DNA of 8,856 nt from Natrialbaceae archaeon (lineage in GTDB: Archaea; Halobacteriota; Halobacteria; Halobacteriales; Natrialbaceae): positions 1 to 8,856 of the forward strand of contig PUPA01000257.1 in the NCBI GenBank assembly GCA_003552885.1. The letters run 5' to 3'. A program made the position numbers and the translations under genes. Every line of letters starts with the position of its first letter. Position 1 is the first letter of the stretch. Below are positions 1 to 6,059 of the stretch, piece after piece. The notes below the pieces were generated by a model. The model was not told where the DNA came from and searched no databases. It saw only the letters and a list, made by a program, of their open reading frames with translations.

Positions 1-1158
<1,158 letters not shown>

Positions 1159-1187
1159 AGGGGTCTGCGAGCCGTCGTCTGGGTCGG

Positions 1188-2330
1188 TCAGTCGGCGACC
1201 CAGGGGCAGAGCGGGTCGCTCCCGACCGGGTTGCCGGTCGCGGCGAACGCCCGCGACCGGGAGCCACCGCAGGTCTCGAGGAACGAACACTCCCCGCAGG
1301 GGCCCTCGAACGACGACCGATCGCGGAGGCGACGGAAGACGTCGGCCTCGCGGTAGAGCTCGACGAGAGACTCCTCGCGGACCGTGCCCGCCGACAGTGG
1401 CAGGAAGCCCGAGGGGTAGACCTCGCCGGTGTGGCTGACGAAGACGAAGCCGTTGCCGGCGCCGGTCGAGCCGACCCCCCGTGGGGTCTCCCCTTCGGCG
1501 AGCTGGACCTCGTGGGCCACCCGTCGGTAGAACGGTGCCTCGACGGTGATCAGCCGGTACGGTGCCTCCCTCCCGCGCCGGTAGAGCCACTCCATGACCT
1601 CGCGGGCCCGCCCGGGGGAGAGCTGTGCGAGGTCGTCCCCCCGACCGACGGGAACGAGGAAGAACACCTCCCACATCGCGGCTCCGAGCTTCTCGGCGAG
1701 GTCCGCGATCGCGGGCAGGTCGGAGACGGTCTCGGCCGTCACCGTCGTGTTGAGCTGGATCGAGAGGCCGACCTCGCGGGCGCGCTCGGCCGCCCGCATG
1801 GCGATCTCGAACGTGCCCTCCTCGCCGCGGAAGGCGTCGTGGCGCCCGGCGGTCGCCCCGTCGACGCTGAGGGCCATCCGCCCGACGCCGACCTCGGCGA
1901 AGCGGTCGACGACCGACTCGGTGAGCCGCGGGGTCGTCGCCGGCGTCACCGACGGCGTCACGCCGACGTCGACGGCGGCCGAGAGCAGCTCGAAGAGGTC
2001 CGGCCGCTGGAGCGGATCACCGCCCGAGAGCACCAGAAACGGGTTCGGCTCGAACCGTGCGACCTCCTCGAAGAGGGCGATCGCCTCCGCGGTCGAGAGC
2101 TCCGCCGGGTGGCGCTCGGGGTCGGCCTCGGCCCGACAGTGATCGCAGGCCAGATCACACGCCTGGGAGGTCTCCCAGGTGACGACCAGCGGCGCCCGGT
2201 CGTAGTCCCGCGCGCCCGGGTGGCCGCCCGAGGCGTGCCCGTTCGACGTCCTGCCGCCCGAGCCGTGACCGTTCGACCCGTGCGTGCCGTCCGTTCGGTC
2301 CGGCGGGTTCCTCGCGTGGGGATGACTCAT
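1188..2330 (-). CDS. Radical SAM/SPASM protein, TIGR04053-like
   Basis: A 380-residue radical SAM protein counted from the ATG at 2330. CDLACDHC (C58, C62, C65) is the CxxxCxxC site for the SAM-cleaving 4Fe-4S cluster; VLSGGDPL follows as the glycine-rich SAM-binding segment. The C-terminus carries a SPASM-type cysteine set (C345, C348, C354, C375) in GPCGECSFLETCGGSRSR...LCPW, for auxiliary clusters. The phrases DYDRAPLVVTWE, TPSVTPATTPRLT and SHTGEVYPSGFLPLSAG are those I associate with the family called TIGR04053, whose substrate is unknown. AhbC/AhbD haem-synthesis enzymes have similar architecture and are the main alternative. The first ~40 residues are a low-complexity His/Gly/Ser tail with a tandem repeat. 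The start is uncertain: an in-frame GTG at 2360 would add 10 residues and lies where transcription is expected to begin. The gene is downstream of trkA and a RAM gene but has its own apparent promoter. Confidence 0.88.
   Translation of the reverse strand: MSHPHARNPPDRTDGTHGSNGHGSGGRTSNGHASGGHPGARDYDRAPLVVTWETSQACDLACDHCRAEADPERHPAELSTAEAIALFEEVARFEPNPFLVLSGGDPLQRPDLFELLSAAVDVGVTPSVTPATTPRLTESVVDRFAEVGVGRMALSVDGATAGRHDAFRGEEGTFEIAMRAAERAREVGLSIQLNTTVTAETVSDLPAIADLAEKLGAAMWEVFFLVPVGRGDDLAQLSPGRAREVMEWLYRRGREAPYRLITVEAPFYRRVAHEVQLAEGETPRGVGSTGAGNGFVFVSHTGEVYPSGFLPLSAGTVREESLVELYREADVFRRLRDRSSFEGPCGECSFLETCGGSRSRAFAATGNPVGSDPLCPWVAD
2217..2277 (-). repeat. 30-base-period tandem repeat encoding SNGH(G/A)SGG
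   Basis: Bases 2223-2247 and 2253-2277 match at 23 of 25 positions with a period of 30 bases. They encode two copies of Ser-Asn-Gly-His-Gly/Ala-Ser-Gly-Gly in the N-terminal tail of the radical SAM protein, just before the conserved domain (DYDRAPL). A more decayed third unit may lie further towards the start (THG near 2280). Confidence 0.8.
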
Positions 2331-2383
2331 CGGTCGAGATAGGGGCTCCGGACGAATCACCGCGAACAGCCAATATGCAGGGA

Positions 2384-2390
2384 TTTTAAG
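2384..2390 (-). promoter_or_regulatory. TATA-like element of the radical SAM gene
   Basis: CTTAAAA on the minus strand is one of the few AT-rich stretches in this GC-rich region. Its centre is about 27 bases upstream of position 2360. Archaeal TATA boxes sit near -27, so transcription should begin near 2360, giving either a leaderless GTG start or a ~30-base leader before the ATG at 2330. A GGAG lies on this leader but about 15 bases from the ATG, far for a ribosome binding site. Confidence 0.5.
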
Positions 2391-2438
2391 TGCCGGTCGG
2401 CGTCGATCCGCGCGGACGGGGCGACACCGGCTGGTCCG

Positions 2439-2669
2439 TCACTCCATCGCGATGTACGTCCGGGTGTCCGCGACGCCCTCGAGCCCCTGGATCCGGGTCG
2501 CGGTGACGTCTTTGACCGCGGCTGGCGTGTCGACGACCACCTTCGCGATGAAGTCGACGTCGCCGGCGACGATGTGTGCCGACTCGACGCCCTCGACCGC
2601 CTCGATCGCAGAGCGGATCCGGTCTGCGTCCCCCGAGTTTCCCTTCACCATCACGTAAGCGGTGATCAT
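2439..2669 (-). CDS. Stand-alone Lrp/AsnC ligand-binding (RAM) domain protein, copy 1
   Basis: A 76-residue protein made only of the Lrp/AsnC effector-binding domain (RAM, an alpha-beta fold of the ferredoxin type); there is no helix-turn-helix, so it should not bind DNA by itself. Features typical of the domain are the first strand AYVMVKG, the helix around ADRIRSAIEAVEG, then SAHIVAGDVDFIAKVVV, and the tail LEGVADTRTYIAM. In the family such domains form dimers and higher rings and bind amino acids or similar small ligands between subunits. The start codon overlaps the trkA stop as ATGA (2666-2669), so the two are almost certainly co-transcribed and translationally coupled; a role in sensing a ligand for the TrkA system is inference. 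It is 35/76 identical (my count) to the divergently placed paralogue at 3444-3674. It could also associate with full-length Lrp proteins encoded elsewhere. Confidence 0.9.
   Translation of the reverse strand: MITAYVMVKGNSGDADRIRSAIEAVEGVESAHIVAGDVDFIAKVVVDTPAAVKDVTATRIQGLEGVADTRTYIAME
2443..2480. repeat. 38-base inverted repeat, arm 1 (3' end of RAM gene 1)
   Basis: This stretch is the exact reverse complement of 3633-3670. It covers the codons for EGVADTRTYIAM plus the first two bases of the last codon. Identity stops abruptly on the upstream side, where codons for the same amino acids differ. Confidence 0.9.
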
Positions 2670-3358
2670 CGGCGCTCACCCCCGGCCACCGCCCGCGTGG
2701 GCATCTCCCCGATCAGCAGCCGTCGGACGTCCTCGAGGGCGGGAAACTCCGCGAGCACCACCAGCCGGTCGCCGACCGCGACCGACTCGTCGGGAGTGGG
2801 CAACCCGAGCTCGTCGTCGGCTTTCCCGAACGCGAGGAGCCTCGCGTCGGCGGGGAGCTCGAGCTCGCCCATCGTGTACCCCTTGACCGGGGCCGACTCC
2901 GTGACGGTGAGCTCGACGAGCTGTAAGCCACCGGCGACGTCGGCGATCGCCCGGATCGAGCCGCCGAGGAGGGCGTTTTTCGCCGCCATCGCGCCCAGGC
3001 GTTCGGGGTGGACCACGTCGTCTACCTCCGTGGCGTACTTTCGGTAGATCTCCTCGCGGTGTTCCTCGTCGATCCGCATGACGGTTCGACAGCCGTGGTG
3101 GCGACCGATCAGGCAGGCGGTGAAGTTGACGTTGAGGTCGTCCGTCAGCGCCCCGAGGCCGTCGGCCGACTCGATACCGGCCTCCTCGAGGACCCCCTCG
3201 CGGGAGCCGTCGCCGCGTACGACCGTGAAGCCGTCGGCGCGGGCTCGCCGGGTCAGATCGCCGTCGCGTTCGACCAGCGTCGCCTCGTGACCCTCCTCTC
3301 TGAGGACCCGCGCCGTCCGGACCCCGACCCGTCCGGAACCAATGATAACGAACCGCAT
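2666..3358 (-). CDS. trkA: TrkA family K+ transport regulator (NAD-binding, RCK-type)
   Basis: A 230-residue cytosolic regulator of the TrkA/RCK type, which binds NAD(H) and gates a membrane K+ transporter (TrkH or a channel) not present here. The N-terminal TrkA-N Rossmann domain (about 1-120) starts MRFVIIGSGRVG with the GxGxxG dinucleotide loop (G7, G9, G12) and an acidic residue, E30 in LVERD, at the end of the second strand. VRGDGSREGVLEEAGI and the ...RIDEEHREEIYRKYATEVDDVVHPE segment are typical. The TrkA-C domain (about 140-222) contains VELTVTESAPVKGYTMGEL and VAVGDRLVVLA. There is no membrane segment. The ATG at 3358 is chosen because the Rossmann fold begins there and a TATA-like element lies ~29 bases upstream; the frame stays open upstream to 3433 but that extension is basic and unlike the family. 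The stop overlaps the start of the RAM gene by four bases. Confidence 0.92.
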   Translation of the reverse strand: MRFVIIGSGRVGVRTARVLREEGHEATLVERDGDLTRRARADGFTVVRGDGSREGVLEEAGIESADGLGALTDDLNVNFTACLIGRHHGCRTVMRIDEEHREEIYRKYATEVDDVVHPERLGAMAAKNALLGGSIRAIADVAGGLQLVELTVTESAPVKGYTMGELELPADARLLAFGKADDELGLPTPDESVAVGDRLVVLAEFPALEDVRRLLIGEMPTRAVAGGERR

Positions 3359-3443
3359 GGAACGTGGTACGACCCGAGCCGTCAATAACCTTGCCCACCG
3401 GGGGAACGTTTTAGTCGTGTGGGAGTGTACCACACCCGGAGCG
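3359..3443. promoter_or_regulatory. Divergent promoter region between trkA and RAM gene 2
   Basis: Eighty-five bases separate the two start codons. On the minus strand TTATT (3384-3388) lies about 28 bases before the trkA ATG. On the plus strand TTTTA (3409-3413) lies about 33 bases before the ATG at 3444. Both mRNAs would have very short or no leaders. The two promoters are so close that one regulator could control both. Confidence 0.55.
3417..3435. promoter_or_regulatory. Inverted repeat, possible operator of RAM gene 2
   Basis: GTGTGG and CCACAC form perfect 6-base arms around a 7-base spacer. The site lies just downstream of the plus-strand TATA-like element and spans the expected transcription start, where a bound repressor would block initiation. 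Six-base arms can occur by chance in GC-rich DNA, so this is tentative. Confidence 0.35.
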
Positions 3444-3674
3444 ATGGTTCACGCGTTCATTATGGTGGAAGCCGACGCCGGCCGGGCCGAGGGGATGCTG
3501 CCGGCGATCGAGTCGCTCGAACGGGTGGTGACGGCCCACATCGTCGCCGGCGACTACGACGTCGTCGTCGAGCTCGACGCCCCGGAGGTCTACGACGTGC
3601 TCGAAACCGTCTCCTCGGGTATCCAGCCCCTGGAGGGCGTCGCGGACACCCGGACGTACATCGCGATGGACTAA
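3444..3674 (+). CDS. Stand-alone Lrp/AsnC ligand-binding (RAM) domain protein, copy 2
   Basis: Again 76 residues and only the RAM effector domain, without helix-turn-helix. MVHAFIMVEAD forms the first strand, AEGMLPAIESLERV the helix, TAHIVAGDYDVVVEL the next two strands, and LEGVADTRTYIAMD the tail. Without gaps it is identical to the 2439-2669 protein at 35 of 76 positions, but identity is uneven: near total in AHIVAGD and in the last 15 residues, low in 40-58. The start at 3444 matches the paralogue in length and sits behind a TATA-like element; the in-frame upstream extension to 3342 has no family similarity. The gene is divergent from trkA, so the trkA locus carries one RAM gene on each side. 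Ring-forming domains of this kind can mix subunits, so the two paralogues may form hetero-oligomers (inference). The ligand is unknown. Confidence 0.9.
   Translation: MVHAFIMVEADAGRAEGMLPAIESLERVVTAHIVAGDYDVVVELDAPEVYDVLETVSSGIQPLEGVADTRTYIAMD
3633..3670. repeat. 38-base inverted repeat, arm 2 (3' end of RAM gene 2)
   Basis: Exact reverse complement of 2443-2480, about 1.15 kb away. It encodes EGVADTRTYIAM in RAM gene 2. With both arms coding in opposite directions, recombination between them would invert the segment holding trkA. Confidence 0.9.
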
Positions 3675-3675
3675 G

Positions 3676-3706
3676 CACACAGACGTACGTCGCGAGAGAC
3701 TAGGCA
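3676..3706 (+). repeat. Degenerate tandem copy of the RAM gene 3' end
   Basis: These 31 bases match 3647-3677 at 25 positions, offset by 29 bases. Read in their own frame they encode TQTYVARD followed by TAG, mirroring the real tail TRTYIAMD followed by TAA. The offset is not a multiple of three, so the copy lies outside the frame of the intact gene and is probably a decayed remnant. Confidence 0.6.
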
Positions 3707-3738
3707 AACGCTTTCGCGGAGGCCACACGAGGTCCACC

Positions 3739-4560
3739 ATGCTCAGCATCGACGAGAAACGCGTCTACGCCGACCGCGAGGGGGCCATCGAGGCGTTCGT
3801 CGCCGCCGGAACGGGCGTCTGTCGGGTGCGCGTCGCGGCGGAGATGGTCGGGGAGTTCGACCTCGTGAGCCGCGAGCCCGCGAGGGACCTCGCGGGTGGC
3901 CCGGGCACGCTCGCCGTCGCGACCGACGAGGACGTGCTCGTCGCCGATCCGGTCCACGACGCCGAGCCGACCTTCGAGCCGACGGGGTTCGGCCCCGCCG
4001 TCGCCGTCGGGTACGCCGACGGCCGGCCGATCGCGGCGGGTCCCGACGGCCGGCTCGCCGGCCACGACGGCGGCTGGGAGGAGCTCGCGGCGCTCGAGGG
4101 GACGGTGACCGCGATCGACGGCGAGCTGATCGCCACCGACGAGGGGCTGTTCAGGCTCCGGGGGACGACCCTCCGGAACGCCGGGCTGACGGCCGTCCGG
4201 GACGTCTCTACCCCCGGGGTCCCGCTGGCCGCGACCGGCGACGGGCTCTACCGGCTCGGCAACGGCTGGCTGTGCGACCGGGAGGGCCCGTTCGACGTCG
4301 TCGCCGCCGACCCCCGTTCGGAGCCGGGACGGCTCGAACGCGCCCACGCCGCCGCCGGCCACACGCTCTATGCGTTCGCCGACGGCGAGTGGGGAGAGTG
4401 CCTCGAGGTCGGCGCCCCGATCGCCGACGTCGCCTACGGCGAGACCGTCTACGCCGTCACCGCCGATGGCACCTTCCTCGCGGGGGACGGGGACGGTTGG
4501 CGCTCGCGCCACCTCGGGATCCGCGACGTCGTCGGCTGTTCGGTCCCGGCCCGCGGCTGA
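3739..4560 (+). CDS. Haloarchaeal beta-propeller protein (HVO_0234-like)
   Basis: A 273-residue acidic protein without signal peptide or membrane segment. It consists of repeated short-strand units of the type (A/V)ATxxGLxxL: LAVATDEDVLVAD (58-70), IAAGPDGRLAGHDGGW (98-113), LIATDEGLFRL (130-140), PLAATGDGLYRLGNGW (162-177), TLYAFADGEW (209-218), VYAVTADGTFLAGDGDGW (237-254). This spacing fits a beta-propeller with roughly six blades. The start MLSIDEKRVYADREGA and the phrase EPTGFGPAVAVG recall the haloarchaeal family named after HVO_0234, whose function is not known; that assignment is from memory. No catalytic residues are evident. Upstream is the decayed RAM-tail repeat and only a weak promoter candidate (TTT at 3712-3714, ~26 bases before the ATG). 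It may act as a cytosolic scaffold, as many propellers do, but nothing here proves it. Confidence 0.82.
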   Translation: MLSIDEKRVYADREGAIEAFVAAGTGVCRVRVAAEMVGEFDLVSREPARDLAGGPGTLAVATDEDVLVADPVHDAEPTFEPTGFGPAVAVGYADGRPIAAGPDGRLAGHDGGWEELAALEGTVTAIDGELIATDEGLFRLRGTTLRNAGLTAVRDVSTPGVPLAATGDGLYRLGNGWLCDREGPFDVVAADPRSEPGRLERAHAAAGHTLYAFADGEWGECLEVGAPIADVAYGETVYAVTADGTFLAGDGDGWRSRHLGIRDVVGCSVPARG

Positions 4561-4578
4561 CGCGCGTCTGACGAAGGG

Positions 4579-4583
4579 TTATT
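4579..4583 (+). promoter_or_regulatory. TATA-like element of the lipoprotein gene
   Basis: TTATT lies about 26 bases before the ATG at 4607, predicting a leaderless mRNA. It falls within the 46-base gap after the preceding stop, so this gene is probably transcribed on its own as well as by read-through. Confidence 0.5.
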
Positions 4584-4606
4584 CCGCTGGATGGCACAGA
4601 ACCGGC

Positions 4607-5053
4607 ATGGGCGAACTCACGCGACGACGTGCCCTCGTCGGGTTCGGTGCCGTCGCGACCGTCGGGCTCGCCGGCTGTTCGGGGAGTGCCACAGAGGACG
4701 AGCCGGCCGACGAGGCCGGAACGAGCCTCGAGACGATCGCCATCGAGAACCTCGACGCCGACGACCACACGGTCGACGTCGTCGTCGAGTGGAACGGCGA
4801 GATCGACCACTGGTCGACCCACGAGCTCGACGGCCGGGAGGGTGGGGTCCGCCTCGACGGCGACTGGCCGACCGACGCCGGCTCGTTCCGGGTGACGGTC
4901 CGGCTCGACGGCGAGGAGCTCACCCAGGCGAGCCCGGACCGGTGGAACGACCCTGACTGTCTGGGGCTGCTCGTCGTCGTCGACCGGGACGGCGGGCTCA
5001 CGATCCACGGCAACACCGACTGCGGCGGAGAGCCCGACGTCGACGGCCAGTAG
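4607..5053 (+). CDS. Tat-exported lipoprotein of unknown function
   Basis: A 148-residue secreted lipoprotein. The N-terminus has a twin-arginine motif (TRRRALVGFG, R6-R8), a short hydrophobic stretch and the lipobox LAGC with the lipidated cysteine at 24; this Tat-plus-lipobox combination is the usual haloarchaeal export route, anchoring the protein outside the membrane. Residues 25-41 are an acidic linker rich in Asp, Glu, Ser and Thr. The remaining ~105 residues look all-beta (TIAIENLDADDHTVDVVVEW; SFRVTVRL; LGLLVVVDRDGGLTIHG), suggesting one immunoglobulin-like or similar sandwich domain. C118 and C139 are the only mature cysteines beyond the lipid anchor and could form a disulfide. The ATG at 4607 is supported by the Tat motif beginning six residues in and by the TATA-like element 26 bases upstream. 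I do not recognise a functional family; a surface binding role is a guess. Confidence 0.88.
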   Translation: MGELTRRRALVGFGAVATVGLAGCSGSATEDEPADEAGTSLETIAIENLDADDHTVDVVVEWNGEIDHWSTHELDGREGGVRLDGDWPTDAGSFRVTVRLDGEELTQASPDRWNDPDCLGLLVVVDRDGGLTIHGNTDCGGEPDVDGQ

Positions 5054-5068
5054 CCGTCGCGTTCGGGG

Positions 5069-5097
5069 CCGACGGCTCGGACGGATCGAGCCGGCGG
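5069..5097 (+). terminator. Hairpin after the lipoprotein gene, possible terminator
   Basis: CCGACGGCTCG pairs with CGAGCCGGCGG around a 7-base loop: seven perfect pairs, one A/G mismatch, then three more pairs. It lies 15 bases after the stop and ahead of the prs promoter. No T-tract follows, so it may be an RNA 3' structure rather than a terminator. Confidence 0.3.
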
Positions 5098-5109
5098 AGC
5101 GAAAACGGG

Positions 5110-5113
5110 TTTA
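5110..5113 (+). promoter_or_regulatory. TATA-like element of prs
   Basis: TTTA within GGGTTTACCCC, about 26 bases before the ATG at 5137. It supports that ATG over the in-frame GTG at 5125 and predicts a leaderless mRNA. Confidence 0.55.
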
Positions 5114-5136
5114 CCCCCCGGGCTGTGGGTTCGGAC

Positions 5137-5985
5137 ATGATCGTCAGCGGATCCGCGTCCCAGACGCTCGCCGCGGCGCTCGCCGCCGAGCTCGGCGAGG
5201 AGCTCGCCCCCGTCGAGTACGATCGGTTCCCCGACGGCGAACTGCTCGCGGCCGTCCCCGACTTCGCCGCCGAGCGGGCTATCGTCGTCGCCTCGACCGT
5301 CTCGAGTGACGCCCACCTCGAACTGTTACAGCTCCAGGACGCCGCCCGGGAGGCCGGCGCCGAGGAGGTCGTCACCGTCCTGCCGTACATGGGCTACGGC
5401 CGTCAGGACGACGCCTTCGAGGCCGGCCAGCCGGTGTCCGCGCGGGCGGTCGCCCGGGCGATCTCGACGGGAGCCGACCGCGTGCTCACGGTCAACCCAC
5501 ACGAGTCCGACGTCCGCCGGTTCTTCGAGCCGACCGCCGAGGCGATCGACGCCGCGGGACGGCTGGCCGAACCGCTACCCGCGGGGCTCGTCGATCCGGT
5601 CTTTCTCGCCCCCGACGCCGGCGCGACCGAGCTCGCCGGGACCGTCAGGGACGGCTACGGGACCGGCGACGTCGACCACTTCGAGAAGCGCCGGCGGTCT
5701 GGCACCGACGTCGAGGTTACCCCGAGCGACGTCGACGTCGCCGGCCGGGACGTCGTCGTCGTCGACGACATCGTCGCCACCGGCTCGACGATGAGTGAAG
5801 CGATCGAACACCTCGAAGAGCCCGGACGCGTCTTCGTCGCCTGCGTCCACCCGCTTTTCGTCCGAAACGCCCGCGTGAAGCTCTCGCGTGCCGGCGTCGA
5901 GACGATCTACGGCACCGACACCGTCGAGGGACCGGCCAGCGCCGTCTCCGCCGCACCGGCGATCGCCGACCGCCTGCGCCAGTGA
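5137..5985 (+). CDS. prs: Ribose-phosphate pyrophosphokinase (PRPP synthetase)
   Basis: Makes 5-phosphoribosyl diphosphate from ribose 5-phosphate and ATP, the precursor of purines, pyrimidines, histidine and tryptophan. The 282 residues match the short archaeal form. The N-terminal half has the FPDGE motif (31-35) and YMGYGRQDDAF (84-94), the ATP-contacting loop. NPHESDVRRFF (120-130) corresponds to the catalytic His region. HFEKRRR (181-187) holds the conserved Lys-Arg flexible-loop residues (K184, R185/R186). VVVVDDIVATGST (206-218) is the ribose-5-phosphate/PRPP loop shared with phosphoribosyltransferases. All key residues seem present. The protein is cytosolic. The start MIVSGSASQ is typical of the family and has a TATA-like element 26 bases upstream. 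It supplies the substrate for the pathway containing the purNH product at the window's left end, although the two genes are 4 kb apart and not in one operon. Confidence 0.95.
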   Translation: MIVSGSASQTLAAALAAELGEELAPVEYDRFPDGELLAAVPDFAAERAIVVASTVSSDAHLELLQLQDAAREAGAEEVVTVLPYMGYGRQDDAFEAGQPVSARAVARAISTGADRVLTVNPHESDVRRFFEPTAEAIDAAGRLAEPLPAGLVDPVFLAPDAGATELAGTVRDGYGTGDVDHFEKRRRSGTDVEVTPSDVDVAGRDVVVVDDIVATGSTMSEAIEHLEEPGRVFVACVHPLFVRNARVKLSRAGVETIYGTDTVEGPASAVSAAPAIADRLRQ

Positions 5986-5993
5986 GCGGGCAC

Positions 5994-6023
5994 GTCGGCC
6001 GGGGAATCGAGCCGCGGGCCGAC
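5994..6023 (+). terminator. Inverted repeat after prs, possible 3' hairpin
   Basis: GTCGGCC and GGCCGAC form a perfect 7-base stem with a 16-base loop, starting 9 bases after the prs stop and ending just before the larE TATA-like element. There is no T-tract in the expected place, although TTTT follows at 6031. Confidence 0.25.
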
Positions 6024-6030
6024 AACGCCC

Positions 6031-6034
6031 TTTT
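6031..6034 (+). promoter_or_regulatory. TATA-like element of larE
   Basis: CCCTTTTGTCC, centred about 27 bases before the ATG at 6060. It predicts an mRNA with almost no leader and supports that start over upstream in-frame codons. Confidence 0.45.
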
Positions 6035-6059
6035 GTCCGCTCGATTCGAAAGCCGGCCG

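Noticed and set aside
2439..2669. RAM protein plus radical SAM as siroheme decarboxylase/haem synthase (Ahb) genes
   Set aside because: AhbA/AhbB proteins are Lrp-like with a helix-turn-helix and about twice this length; a 76-residue lone RAM domain does not fit.
3359..3433. N-terminal extension of TrkA by 25 residues
   Set aside because: Basic sequence unlike the family; the Rossmann fold starts at the ATG at 3358, and the extension would cover the divergent promoter.
3700..4512. A 270-residue minus-strand frame opposite the propeller gene
   Set aside because: Arg/Gly/Val-rich with no domain; the plus strand encodes regular propeller blades and has acidic haloarchaeal composition.
5125..5136. 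GTG start four codons before the prs ATG
   Set aside because: TATA spacing and the family-typical MIVSGSASQ start favour 5137.
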